A stretch of 64,000 bases of DNA, taken from NCBI GenBank assembly GCA_002633005.1, contig NMRA01000111.1, positions 52,360-116,359 on the forward strand, read 5' to 3'. This DNA comes from Phoronis australis. Lineage: Eukaryota; Phoronida; Phoronidae. Positions 34,501-49,500 of the stretch are shown one piece after another. Position numbers and translations under genes: made by a program. The notes below the pieces were generated by a model. It was given only the letters and a program-made list of their open reading frames with translations, was not told the origin of the DNA and did not search any database. Positions within the stretch are counted from its first letter, which is position 1, and the number at the start of each line of letters is the position of its first letter.

Positions 34501-37500
34501 GATGAAATCAACAGACTATGTTGCAACATTAAGATGAACTTAGCTGACTATGTTGCGGTATTAACTTAGCTCAAGTGAGCTTAAACTACTACTTAATACA
34601 TTCGTCAATGTCAGTTTGAGGTCACAAAATGCTCATTATGGAACAAATTTGACACAGCATTATAGTCTGCCATCAGTTAACTCTGACTAATTATTAATTT
34701 TAAGTCGTTAAAATTCTAAAATGCATGGGAAATTTGACATATGATGTCCTGTTATGGCAGAAGAAGACAATACGGTCACTGAGTAGTTATAGAATTGTGT
34801 TATTTGATAGCATATCAGACGAAATTAATTCATCTGAAGGCTGTTCATGAGATTGAGTCCACGACCACGACCACAATGACTCATGTTAGTGTCAACCACC
34901 GCAAAAACAAAATCATGAAAAAAATGCAAGTCATTCGTCTTTGGATTACTTTTCATATAGTTTCATTCATCAGCATAGTCTCATTAGATTACATTCATTT
35001 GACTCGCTATTACGGAAATAGTTTACCAGTAACACTTTAACCTTGTGCTTATGAACACCCAGTACCATGGCAATATGATCGACATCATTTTTGTAACCAT
35101 AGTAACTGAGTACGTAACCATTACTGTTCTCAATATGGTCAATACAACTGGCGCACTCATCTTCATCGAAGTTACTATTTAACAACACTTACTGTCCTCG
35201 ATGGCATTCTTCACTGCTCTCAGCCCATCATGTATGGCATCCTTGATCTGCGTCAGTGTGTGTTTGTTAGGTCCCTTCAGAAGAAGCGTGACAGACAGTG
35301 GGTTCTTGCATTGTTCTACAAATGTGTACTTGTCTTCGCCCTGGAATCATAAACACAGACTTACATTAAGAGACAGTGTGCTGTTAGTTCTAGGCTCCAC
35401 TGGCAGACAGAGGGTATCTCGATATTCACATGGTGGCTACGATGAATAAAGACTCATCATTTTAACACACGAATAGATGGAGAGCAGTAACTAGTTCATG
35501 AGCGTCAGGGGGAAAAAGGTCTCACATGACTACGGGAATGTATGCATTTCTACATTAAGGTAAGACGGTGTTTCACTAGTGCCACGTAGTGAATTTGGAG
35601 TCAACCATTGAGAATTGCACATACACGTCTCCTGCTCTTCTGAGCTCATTCTCGGTAGAAAGAGAAAAAACTTGGGTTTTAGGCTAAAGTTATTTCAGGG
35701 AGCCTGCCAACATTTTCAACTAACACTTGTTCGGCTATCAGGCAACGTGCTACGTGTTCAACTGGCTAAGTCCAACAGAAAAGCAAACTGACCTCACTTA
35801 GTGGTGATCAAAATAAACATCTCATTACCAAATCACATAGCTCCTGCAGTACACAAATGTGCACTAATAAGAAACTCTGCCAGTTTCTGGCAAAGTTATG
35901 CAAGCTTAGTGAGCAACTTAGAATAATGCAAGTCCACTAAGTCTGAATAATATCGGTCATGTTTGAATATTGGTCATGCTTGGATAATATCAGCCATGCT
36001 TGGATAACATCAGTCATGTTTGAAAGATATTGGTCACACTTGAATTAATGTTGTCCATGCTTGGATAATACAGGCCATGTTTGAATAACATAGGCGATGC
36101 TTGACTAGTATTGTCATTGCTCGAATAAGGTTGTGTACTTTTTAACTTGGTTCACCTTGTCAGAAAGGATTATTCAAGTTCCAAGAACTCTGAGAAGTAC
36201 CAGTTTACAGGCACATACAAAAACAGTGTATTTTCAAATGCAACAGGCTCTAACAACAAAGAGAGTGGAAAGCTTCCAAACAGACTTCTCGACTTGGCAA
36301 CTGAACACATAAGGATGTGCCAAGAAATGCTTTTGAACAGACACAATGAGTAAATGACTCGCACCAGTACAACTTCGTAGACAAGGCCAGCATAACCCAG
36401 ACAGTCTTCAGTAAGGTCGTCAACAGAGTTCATAGCAGTACCTCCACAGGCAAGACTCAACCTAGGATAAAACATTAACACTATCAAGTATGTGGCACTT
36501 CAAACACAATCTCATTACTTGGCAGGTCACACCCAGTGGTGTTACAGGGTGATAAAAGACTATTCATCAGTGATCCTCACACCAACAACTCAAATGACGA
36601 CATTTTACAAATTCAATATCAATGATCTAGGTATTCCTGGTTGATACTTTAATTTGGACTTATTCAATATAGTTTAAAACTCTAGCAGACCAACTATATT
36701 CAAAGATCACAGTTTAAGAAACATTTTGTTGAAAGCCTAAATTCCAATGTAACTACTTCTTCTTCAGCGTTCCCAGCCATAGATAGTCAGTCTGGTCTTT
36801 TGGGCGAAGTCTGCAGTTCGCCGCAATGATGCCGTCGTGCCCGTAACTACTCCAATTTAAAGATTATTTTTCAAAACAAGGACACTCCAAAAATTCATAG
36901 GTTGTATTTCACTACTCACCTCTCCATGTTCCTTCTCTTGGCACGTCGTAACGCCACAATACCCTCTTTAGCAAGCATGTCAAGCGACATGGGATCAATG
37001 CCCTGCAAAGTCAGACAACACATGGAGAAAGAGACTCTTAGCATGTCTGTCAACTACGATATTGTAACTGGTGTACGCGCTTAACAGGAAATAAAACAGT
37101 CACTGATGTATACAGGATTGAGTTGCACATTCCACATTTTGCTTTACGGAAGTGCATTATGAGGAGCTTTTACGCTTTGACAAAGGCCTGCCTTTCCAGC
37201 TCACAAACAGAACAGTGTGCATAACAAAACGTTACTTAAAGCTGTATTATATAGCCTGTTTAGCAGGCTGAAAAACAAAATTAAACTAGCGCACTTTAGT
37301 CTGGTAAAATCAGTCTCCATACATAGAATTGATTTCCATTACCAACAAGAACACCGAAACCATCAGTGACCCAATAAACTTTTCAAATTTTATTGGGGTT
37401 GGAAAACATGCATTGCCTGTGACTTGAATAGCTGGCTCATTTGGCAATAGTTCAAGATTGGACGAGTGTGGTGTTTGTAAACCCCAAACTGCTTTGGTTA

Positions 37501-40500
37501 AGAATTCAACACTAACAGTTTAACACCAGTGACATGCCCCTTTAAGCATAACAATCAGAACAAGAAACAGTAAATTCTTACAAATTGGTCTCCACAAAGG
37601 ATGGCTTTACACGATTAGCTAGAAGAAGCCCCAACTATCCGAACACCTGCACGTTTGTAAATATTTCCATCTCAGGTAATCAATCAAGGTTTACATAAAT
37701 CAAGTCACCTGACTGTCCACATGACCCAAACAGACTTGCATACCTTTTGATTAATCACAACGAATCCCTTGTCGGTACCATCGCAAACCTTCTTTTTGAA
37801 GTCGATGATTTTTTTCACACGCGAGTCCGTAAAGGCTCGTTCGGCAGCTACCAGCTTCTCGCGCTCGGCAGCACTCTTGTAAAAGAAGCCAGAGTTCACC
37901 TCACTGTAAAAGAAAAAAAGGCACTTTAATAAATAGTCATACCCTGATGTTGCTCCATTACCAGTTACAAGAACCTATGTATAATCTTCAAGATCAAGTT
38001 TTCACTTGTTGACATTTTCAGCAATAAAAACTTATTAATAAGTGACTGTTACATACGTACATACTGGACACAAAACAAAAACTCAATTTATAACTAGGAC
38101 ACAATTGAATATTAGAAGTGAATTCCACCCAATACCAAAATTCCCATTCAAACAGAAGAGCATACACATTTATGTCCCACCCATGTGAATAACAACCAAA
38201 ATCACACAATAACACCAACAATGCTAGGTTTACCAGCTTACCAAACCTGAGTACCAACAAGCTAGTTTGAAATAGTCCACACACTACACCTCAAGATGTT
38301 TCAAGAAACATTCATTGCCCACCTCTTTTCATACTCTAGAGACACGTTACATGTCAGAATGTAGGCGTTGTCGACTTTCTTCTTCATATCTGGGTGACGA
38401 GCACCGTGGTCCATGACAATACCCTTCACTAACCTGAAATACAGAGTAAAACTATTTAATAACGGCAAATTTAAACAATTATTGTATTACACTGACTTAG
38501 TAGCTCAATAGGTCAAAGTACATTGCAGATGACCCAATGTCTTCTGATCTTCTGAGCACGATACAACCAGTTGTGTTCAGGTCTGACCTACATGACCCAC
38601 TTTAAGTCATTGTCAACGTCATAAGTCCCATCCACATTAAAGCAACATGGCCTAGTTTGTATTCATAACACACCTATATGACTTAACATATGCCATGTCA
38701 GAGTTACATGGCCTAATTTAAGTCACTGCCAAAGCCACAAGTCCCACCCATCTAAGAGCAACGTGGCCTAATTTGTGTTCATGACAGAGCTATATGACTT
38801 AACCAAGGTTCATGTCAGAGCTACATGACCTACTTTAAGACACTGCCAAAGCCACAAATCCACCCATATCAGAACAACATGCCCTAGTTTGTGTTCACGA
38901 TAGACCTATAAGACTTAACCCAAGTACATGTCAGAGCTACCTGAACAACTTTACCTAAGTCACGGTCAAAGCTAGAAGTCCCATCCACATCAGAGCAACA
39001 TGACCTAGTTTGTGTTCACGACAGAGCTATATGATTTAACTTATAGCCATGTCAGAGTTACATGACCTACTTTGTATCCATGTCTGTCTTGTGCTGCATT
39101 TCCATGATTTCCACCATGTGAAGATCAATTGGCTCATCTGGCTTTTGAATGGCCAACACAGCATCCACAACTTCCTGATACGGCATAAAAGAAAACACAT
39201 GAACGTACAACTAATCTATCGTCCATTAAGAACTGCACAAGTACCTAACTAGAGATCAAAAACAACTGTGCAGGGGAAAAAATAACACTTTATCGAGTTC
39301 AAAGGAGCCAACTTGAAGGGCCCTTAATATGCAGTCTTGAGAGTTTTCCATCAACAGAAACACTGTGTTCTCTTATAATTTGTTGTTTTGCACAATGGAA
39401 TTAGCATTATTTCATTTCATCGTACTTGATGAACATCAAACACAACACCAAGGTGTTGAGTCACCACACAGTACCAGTAACTGTTAGTCCACACAGTACC
39501 AGTAACTGCTAGTCCACACAGTACCAGTAACTGCTAGTCCACACAGTACCAGTAACTGCTAGTCCACACAGTACCAGCTAGTCATGAAAATAATTCTCTG
39601 GCAATCCTTAGATGACCAAACCTATAGCACCCACCTCTGTCAATAGATCAGCTAAGTCATGGTGCACCTTCGTACGCAGAGATGTGCGGGCAATGTTGAT
39701 TAACACATCACGCTCCATGCTACCCTCAATCTTGATCTTCTCAAGAACCTGGTGAAAACACATTATAATCACGAACTGTTGAACATAAAAACTGCCCAAT
39801 TACTAATTAATGACGGCAATGTTTTGACTCAGACGAATGGCTGCTTCATCGAGGCCCCAAGTCATTGAAACGGTCAAACTTACAAGGCCAGTCTCCCACC
39901 AGTGTACAGCACGCTGTCCTATAGAGGCAGCTTGAGTAGTCCCCTTACAGTCATTCAGATGTGTTACGAAAGTGCTTAAGGCAACAGTAAAACATGCAAT
40001 AGGATTCACACAAAACATAATATCGTTTCCTAAAAGATGACCACATCTATTGTAAAATTGAAAATAATAAACTTAATATATAGGGAAAAGAGACACTGAC
40101 GGCAAACGCAAAACAACAGAGCAAAGAGAATTGCATATCTACAGCAGAGAGCAGGTTGAAGATGGCGATGGGCCAAAATCATACAGTCATGGATACAAGC
40201 GTGCAATTTTGGGTGGCTTTAATGAAGAAAACACTTTCTCGTTATCATCTAAAAGGAAAACTGCTCATCAGAATGACAGCAAGCATGGTATGAGGGTCCC
40301 TAAGACCTATCTGAATAAATACATATCTGCAGGTAGGTCTGCTGGGTCACCCAATTAATTGTATACAGCTACAGTTATCTACAGGCAAGCAACACTATTA
40401 TACCTCCAATGCCTTGGTCTTGGCCAAATCAAAACCCTCGGTGACGATCCTCGGGTGAAGTCCCTCATCAACGTAGAGGTCAGCCTGCTTCAACAGCTCC

Positions 40501-43500
40501 CCAATAATGAGCACGTTGGATGTGGTGCCGTCACCCGTGATGTCATCCTGCGCCGTTGCTACACGTGCAATCAGTGAGGCCGTCGGATGTTGGATTTGCT
40601 GTAACAAAGTTTAAATTCAATGAATGGATATGATTATGACAAGCAAATGACGCACCACAAGGACAGATTCTTGATGAACATCATGAAGAAAATTACAATT
40701 TCGAGTTGCCCTTCAAGGTCTGTATGGCAGTTCATCAAATTTTGAAAACAAGACATGCAAGAAATTTGAAAAATTTGTGTACATTTATTTCGAGCACATA
40801 GTGATGAAACAAAACGTGTTACCGCGCTTAAGTTGAGAAATTAAACAGCAGGGAATGGGCATTAACTTGAGCATGTTTCCTTAAGAACTCTGGCAAGTAC
40901 AGGTAATTTCCCAGTCTAAATATGGCAAGGTTTCGCCGAAAAGGACTGATCATTATTTAAAGGTAAGTAGCCTACTTTTTCGGGCATTCACAGAAACGCG
41001 GTACTTTTAGGGAGGTTTTGGTCGAATAAATTGAGGGTGGGCGATAACTCAAGGAGTGCTTAAAGGTGAAAATTCAGAAACTTCAAATCCGAGCTATAAC
41101 CCGAACATGGGAGTTATCCTGGACGAGTACGGTAACAGTACAATTTTCATTCACACGCCGTATTAACACAAGGGAAACAACAAGTGGTATGTAAGAAGTT
41201 TACAATTTTTGTTTCTTTTCGGAAACAGTTCAGTGCCAATAAATCTTGTTCGTCAAAAACAAGACAAATTAAAAATCTTGCGATAATAAGGAAACAGGAA
41301 AACATTACCATTTCATGAAGAAGAACATTTCCATCTTTGGTAAGCTTAATATCACCCGAACCAGACACCAACCTAAAAGACAAATGGAGTCTTCGTTAAG
41401 CCTAAGGTGACAAATACAGGACAGTATTTAAATATAAGGTGACAAATACAGGAGAGCGAATAAGTGCTCTCCGTTCTTTGCCATTTTTGTTAAGTTGTGT
41501 ACACACAGATTTACTCTAGAACAACTAACACTAGTGCAATTTGCGGCACACATGTCCACACGCACATATCAGAAAACTAGCACAAGGCGGTACTTGTTGC
41601 TGTGTGCAAGAAAATGAACAGCTGGTGCAAATACAACGCGCAACGGAAAACCGCTACACTGCAAATAGAAGTGGCGCAATTCACCCCAGAACAAGTTACC
41701 CTACCTTGATAAGGTGGATTAAGTTGTCAAACGCGGGCAAGTTGCACTAGTCTAAATAGCATCCAGACAGTCCTCAGACCTAGCAACAACTCGTTCCACA
41801 ACTTGTTTGGGGAAAGTTTGTGTGTGGACGACACTTTAGCAATGCAGAGCAAGCTAGGTCACCACTAGTTTGACCCATCCTACACTGCTAAGCCAAGATG
41901 AGAAACAACTCAAAAAGACATTCCACTTCAACCTCATGATATCACCGCCAGTGGTGAAAGAGCACATCTTGAGAGCACAAACATTAGCCATAAAACCACA
42001 CTACTCAACAAGTAATTCCATACTACCGTAAACGTTCGGGTTAACGCCCTGGGCGGTTAAATTGGCAAACCCAAAAAATCGGGGGTGGGCGGTTAACCAG
42101 ACATGGGCGCTTAAACATGAAACTTCAAAAAATCCAGGGTGGGCGGTTAACCGAACATGGGTGCTTATTACGACAGGCAAGCGCCCTGGGCGGTTAATCT
42201 TACCTCGTGATCTAAGTACCCACACCACACATGTAGTCGTAGGCCTACTCGGAACGCGTAGCACTTTTCAAAGAGCGTTATCGTCACGTCGCCACATGAC
42301 GGGAAAAATGTCATAACAGCGGATGATCCTAACAAAGGTTATCATGCCCTCAGATTACTTATTCACTATTAAATTTACAGAATTGCTGAGTAATAGCCCC
42401 GTGCCGTCCTGCGGTCTTGTTATTTAGCGCTGTAGTGTAGAGTGCAGACGACAAGTGACCAGTGACCACGCAGCCTCTACTTGGATTGCAACTATTTCAT
42501 CTTGCTTAAGTGCGCGCGTGCAAGCTTCACGTGTTGCAGAGGTCACAGCAGACATCAGATTTATGGTTACAGTCTCGTACTAGGTGACAAGTTCATAGTC
42601 AGAGAGCAGTTTTAAAATTGGTTGTAATAAAAGTTTGAAAACCTTAATTCAGATGTTTTTTGTGTTTGGGATGTTTATAGTCAACACACCGTGACTCAAT
42701 GACATTTTCAGCGTATGGTTCTGTGGCTTGCTGTTTTATCTCGACTGGCCGGCATTGCTCATTTGCCGTTGCGCCAAACATGCTCGGCAAAGAAGTAGGC
42801 CCAAGACAAGAATCGGGGTTAAGCGGCCGAGTGCCACTCGTCAATCACGAATAAAATTTCGAGCCACGGCATAAATATGTGATAAAACGCTACAAAACAG
42901 CGATGTTTCAATTCATAAACGATCACCTTACCAAACTTTGTGGTGGAAAAACATTTATTTTTCATGTAAGATGTCCAGATTATCCTATTTGTATCACTTC
43001 CACTGTTCGGTCCTGTTGTTAGCGCGCAATGTCTCAGTCGGCTGACAATCGTGACTTGGAAATGCCGTCAAGTAATATAACGGCCTCTTTCAATATGCAT
43101 CTCGTTTTTTATGGCCAAAGATAGCGGCGGGATTCAGCACGCACGTAGAGCCTACGTGCGAGTCACCTGTCAATCACATGTTGGTGTCAAGGTAACATGC
43201 ACTCCAAAGTGTGGGAACTTGCGCGCGTGCACCACTACAAAGTCACACATCAAAAGAGAATAGCGACAGTCCTAAGTAACAGAAACGGGCGTGACTATAT
43301 ACTTTTAACCATTGTCTCATTTCTCTGGCCTGATTTTTTTGAATATATGTTTTATCAAGTGCACTGCAGACGAAAACTCAGCGCGGCAGACAAAGTCGCT
43401 GAAAGCGGAGGTTTTGACGCTGTCGGCGTTCTTAAACTTTGCAAACATGGGAAGAAAATAAAGTGACAAAAACGTTCAAGTGTTATATTTTGAAGTGAGT

Positions 43501-46500
43501 CCATGACCCAAGACAATAACTCGTTACTTATATAATTGCAATTCACATTGCTAAACCACCGTCTCGGAGGCCCGGCGTCGTTGCGCTCATTGTGATCATC
43601 GATATTTTTCTAAAAGTCTTGGAATAGCGCGTTTCCTTAGCACTGGGCGCTAAATCTTCATTCTTTAAAAGTCGGGGATGGGCGCTTAACCGAGAGATGG
43701 GCGCTTAACTGGAAATCTTCAAAAATCGCAGGGGGGCGCTTAACCGAGCAGTGGGCGGTTAAATCGAAAATCCACTTAAAGTCGGGGATGGGCGGTTAAC
43801 TGAGCATGGGCGTTAACCCGAACGTTTACGGTAAATCAAATTTAAAGCAAAATTCAATGCATCTAATTGTATCCATTAGTTCACTGTTTGCTGGCAACTC
43901 AACAGTTAACGGATTACGGGAACACGTACGCAATGGATTTGAATTACGAGCCAACATATCCAGGCGACTTTTCGGGCAACTTCAAAAGCTACAGCAACAA
44001 CAGTGTTTCAAGAAGTATAGATTCCAAAGAGCCACTGATCATTCTCATCTATATATCGACTGTGGTTTTCATCAGAAGCACACTATCAGTGTGTTGATCT
44101 GTTCACCTGGCATAACAGGGCTCGACGCTATTAAAATCGCCAGGTCGCAAAATGCAACCTAGCCAAAATCCCAGGTCGCATTTTCAAAATCCAGCTCGCA
44201 TTCGTAAATGCCAGGTCGCAAAATTTTCCCGCCATTTTTACGCACCAAAATAGATTTTTTTAGATCATCGAGAAAATGTTTAAATTATGCTCTTACCTGC
44301 AGCGTTAAATACTCACAAATTTCGGATCTCAAAATTGACTTCATTCATGCAGATACGGCCTTACTGTTCTTCACGACCGCCATTGAAAGACTCTAGAGCG
44401 CAAGGCAGGTTGCCGACGTGAAAGTTGAATCATTGCTCTCTAACTGACTTGTGTATTCGAGTAGCTAAATTTGCGATGTGAAAAGGGAGAAAATTCCCGT
44501 TGAAAAAGTACCCGAGATTTTGTTAGATCTGGCCTGCTACTGGCTGTCATCAAAGTCTTTAACGATTCAAACTAAATCGGGTAATGGCGAGTTTGCTCCT
44601 CAATACCTTCCAAGTACAGGAAAATTAGGTCAGTCACAAAACGACACGCATGTCACTAGTGTTAACTTTCTTTCCGACGTATAAAACAAAGCCGGGATTT
44701 GATTTTTACATATTGTGAAAAGACGTTTTTGAAAACTGAAGTTTTGTAAAATGAAAGAGACACACCATACAAGCTGCGTGTCAATTTTAAACCACACGCG
44801 GTCGTTTGTATTGCGCTATGATGGGCGCTAGCTTGAACTGTGGGCGCTTAATTGGAAATTCTCAAAATTTAAGGGGGGACTTTTAATAGATCAGTGAGCG
44901 CTTATTATGAAACACTTTAAAGGTAGGGAGTAGGCTCGTGCATGAGCATAGTCGTTAACCTCAGTGTTTGCGGTAATAAGGTATTAACACGCTGCAATGG
45001 TAAGAAACGTTATAATAATACGATTTTGCGAGGCAAACTCCATCTAGTATAGGGGTGACTTTCTGGATATCGTTACCACCTACACTGTACCCTTTTTAGC
45101 CACCCGGAATGTTTTTGTTTTTAACTGCTCGCTTCAGCCGGAAAAAGGTTGTTTCTATAGGAGTCTGAACATTTTACGGTGACGGTGGTTCGGGGAGCGA
45201 AAAGTTGCCGGGGAGGGGGGGTATAAAGAGAAGAATGAAAATTTCGCTAACTTGAACCACAATTTCGCATCTAGTGCCAGTTTAGTTGCAATAGCTGGCT
45301 ACGGGCATAGAATACAGGGCTTACAGAACATCGACCTCGGGAAACATCGGAACAGGATAACGTTAGTTCTGGGTTATATCGGTCCCGGGACATCGGGTCT
45401 TTTATAACCGCTGGGAATCTGACTTCATTTTCAAATAAACCAGAGCCAAGCCGGTATTCTCTTTCATTTAGGACTGTCGCTGTTCTTTGAAGTGGTGCGC
45501 ACGCATGAGTTCACGCACTTGAATCGCTGGAGTAGGCCTACACTTTACGTTGGCAACAACGTGTGAAAGACAAATCATATTTCGCGCAGTAGCCCCAGAA
45601 ACAAGTAAAGGGTTTGAGAATTTCTTGGCAACTGAAACTAAAGACGTGACCGTCGTTTGGCGATTAATAAGGTTGTCATTTTCACTTTGGTTGTCTTAAT
45701 ACGATAAAAAGGAGAAGCACATCTCAGTCTAAGTCACGATTGTCTGCCGGGACCGCTTGCGCGCGGCGGTGCCGCAGTGCGATATCAGGGATATTGTCGT
45801 GGATATTTGGTACATGTAATAAGGACATCTTATGTGAAAAATAAAATTTTTGTCCACCACAAAGTTCGGTAAGTTGATAGCTTAAGAATTTGTAGAAACA
45901 CCGTTGTTTTGTGAAGTTTTATCACGTGTTAAGCTGTGGCCCGAAACTTTCTTCGGCGAATCCGAGAATTTACAAAAGTGGTCGAAAGTGTTAGCCAATG
46001 AAACGCGTCAAAGATCGATTCTGCATATCCCATGTTCACGCGACTTGCTTACAAGTCATCGGGAGGGCTGTTCTCGGTTAGTGTTCTTTTGAACTTGGAT
46101 TTGGCAACAACCAAATTACGGTCGGATTAACAAGAGCTGCTTTGTATTTGCCAGGTATCAGTTGAGAAGTGTAAAAACTCAGCTCGCATTCGTTGGAAAT
46201 TCCAGGTCGCATTTTGCGACTTGATACGAGCTGACAAATATCTCAGCTCGCATTTCCAAATTTCAGGTCGCAAATGCGAGTTGCAGCTCGTTATGTCGAG
46301 CCCTGCATAAGGAACACAGGAGTCAGTATCAGGATTACAGATGACAGCACCTGATGAAAACCATAGCCTTCATAACAAGTAAAGGACTTTTAGTCACTGA
46401 GCCACATAATGTTGAATACCCGTGTTCAATGGTGACACAAGAGAGTTGACCGTTATCCTGCCCCAGTCTGCAAATGCATTATTTTCGCATTCATAGTTCG

Positions 46501-49500
46501 TACAAACATTTGACAGCCCAACTTTTAAGACATATTAAAGTTATTTCACAACATTGTTCAGAAAAATATTCCACATGCCTAGCAAAATACCTTATCTTCA
46601 ATCTCGGGGGAATTCAAATGCAAAATATATAGCAAGAAAGAAATTTTGCAGAACCACCTTCAACCGCCTGGAAATTTGTTAATTACAAGTTCAAAGGTTA
46701 TAGAGCTGTTCATCAAATCAAATTTCCCGCCACATATATGTAGTTTTGCATGGATCCACAATTTACAGTCCTCTCATTCACCGAGTTGCCATATTGAGTC
46801 AACGAAGTGCACATAGCATAGAAAGATGCCGTGGAAAACCAAGACAACGTAAAGTTTTGATCCTGAGGGATAGAGCATCTGCATACATATGACCACTAAA
46901 GTAAGACCAATGCACTGAATAGCTACAAGGAATCTGGTACACAAACACAGGCGAATTGTGAAAAAAAGATAAATCCTTTCCCAAATTTATTCGTTTCATC
47001 GGTATGACGTTTTACTGTTTTATTCTCCTGCTCAATGCGTACTTTAACCACAGATACTTGATTTCTACTCTCCGCTTCACAGTTAGCTTCAGCATGGTTC
47101 AAATGTTGTATACCACAATGCACTGGTGACCTCCTAACACTAACTCCTGTGACCTATTTCATCTGTTTTTACATGTTATGAGTTAGAATGCACGTCACTA
47201 AATAAGGTTTGAGAAAACCTTAATATGAATTTAAGGCTTCTCCGGGAATCCCCGGCCATACTTTATGTAGCAAACATGCCAAGATCCTGGCTAAAGAAGA
47301 GAACTGGTTCTCAAGAAAGATTAAAGAATCCATATACATCAAGACCAACAAGACCACCATGAATCGAGATCAAGGATTGCAGCTTCCACCAAACTACGAC
47401 GCCATACTTCTTCCAGAGAATAGAACGACCGGAAACCAGGACGCCCCCCTACCATTCGTTTATAAAGGACTGTAGAATACAGACTGAAACGTCGAACTCT
47501 TAAATCTTAAGTCTCTGAGTAAGTTGATTTTACTTATAACAATGTTTTATGTGTTAATAAAACACAACGTCTTGATGCAACCAAATACATGTGTTGTCAA
47601 TTACATCAACCCTTTTTGCGAAAGGAACACTTGGCTAGTTCCCGCTGCAAACTGCAGATGGCTTAGAAAAGTACCACTACTGTGTAATGTGTATTACTGT
47701 GGGGTAATGCCAATTTACAAACTTATCTCCCCTTACTTCACAAATTATTATTCTAGCATTAAAACAAAATGACAAAACTTGTAATTCAAAATTGCCAATA
47801 AAATCTTAACGGTAAGCGGTCTGTATAATTTTTGTGACAGAAGGCAAGTTTATATGCACTTTTAATCTGAAACAAAACATTGTTGTGAATCGTGTTTTGG
47901 AGTGGAAGCATTTGTTTTGATATTGCTGTTTTTTTAATACGGCGAGTAAGAATTCTAATAACACTCACTAAAAGCCTGGGCAGAATGTAATTCACTGTTT
48001 TAACATGAAGATTCACCACAATAATTCAATTTATCCAAGTCGGAAGTATGCAATCACACAGCTTGACGTAAAACCGCGTGGGACTTCAAAACCAAATCAT
48101 TGTTCTACAATAGAATCATAAACTGTTATCTTAACTTCATTTTGAACCTTTCTTGAAACCAAGAAAATGTAATTAATAGAATACCATGACATGAAAATCA
48201 CACTTAATTCTTTGAGCAGTATGCAGAAGGTGTTAGATGAATTCATGCACACTGAAGAGATTACGTTACCTCTGGACCTACTTACATTAAGGTCATTTTG
48301 TGAGATGAAACCAAACTCAAATCTGACAAGTTAATTCTCTCTACATAAAGCATTAAGGAATATCAAAGGACCTGTGTTTTAATATCAGACCAGTGCTGAA
48401 GATTTTCTATTTTGAGGCAAGACTAAGGCAAGAGAGGGAGTAAAGTGAAGCGTCTATAAGGCTACCCTTGTTGTATATTTCAAGTAAACAGTGTACGTGT
48501 GCAAGACAGAAATGAATGAGACGGACATGAATTTCAAGCTTACATATCCTGGAGATATTTCTGAAAACTTTTCAAACTACGCCAATGGTAGTTTAATCGA
48601 AAGAGGAAATGTCAGAAAAACGTCGTTAATATTCCTAGTATTGAACTCTATATATTTTACCATTTCACTTATTGGAAACGCATTAACACTGTGTGTGTTC
48701 ACAAGGAAATCATCTCGTAAGAGATCCAGCAGTATGTATTTCATCAACCTGGCGTGTTTTGACACCATAGTTTTGTTTCTTCACTTTTTGAAAGTTTGCG
48801 TATTCCGTGTCCATCCAGAGACCATCAGCCATCCTGTTGTATGCATCATATGGCGGAGCTGCCTGCAGAATAGCCGCAAAATTTCCAACTGGACTCTAGT
48901 AGCTCTTACTACTGACCGCATGATTGCAGTACTATTCCCGTTTCGAGCCATCACCATGTGCACCGCAAAAAGAGCCGTCTGTGTCATCATTGCAATTATA
49001 TCTATCATGTCTGTTACTGCAGTAAAGAACGTTTGGTTAGTAAGCGTTGACAATGGGTTCTGCGCAGCCTATAATAAACTTTACATGGACATTGTTCGCC
49101 CGTTCACATTGATCGAACTGGGAATAGAAGGATTAATACCATCCAGTCTTATCCTAATACTTAATATCTCTATCCTGGTTGGTTTGGCTAAACAAAGAGC
49201 ACAGATGTCCAGGCAAAATGAAGGATTCATGCAGAACAATTTCAGGCGAGATCGGCAGATTACTTGGATGCTGTTGTTTGTAACATTTGTCTTTCTAATT
49301 ACTACAATCCCACACTTGCTCTTTCGAATCCTCAGAATACAAGGGGTGATTTGCCCTTTGCCGAATCATGGCCCTGGCAGTAAAGTGTGTAAGCGTGTTA
49401 TGGACAGTCTTCAGAGCCTAAAGATGTGCAGTTACGCCGTTAACTTCATCCTCTACTGCATCCAAGGTTCCACGTTCAGAAAGGAGTTGAAGTTAGTATT

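Noticed and set aside
39440-39590. CRISPR-like array (regular 25-bp repeats)
   Set aside because: Head-to-tail repeats without unique spacers in an animal intron; ordinary minisatellite. The same applies to 8806-9118 and 62232-62423.
43197-43466. 89-codon plus-strand frame inside the TA-flanked element as a transposase
   Set aside because: Too short, no DDE-type or DNA-binding motif, and no continuation in other frames.
46799-47123. Minus-strand frames near 47 kb as a gene
   Set aside because: Two overlapping short frames with no recognisable family, start context or splice partners.
48491-48511. GPCR start at the upstream GTG
   Set aside because: Eukaryotic initiation is expected at ATG; the first in-frame ATG after the TAA at 48485 is 48512.
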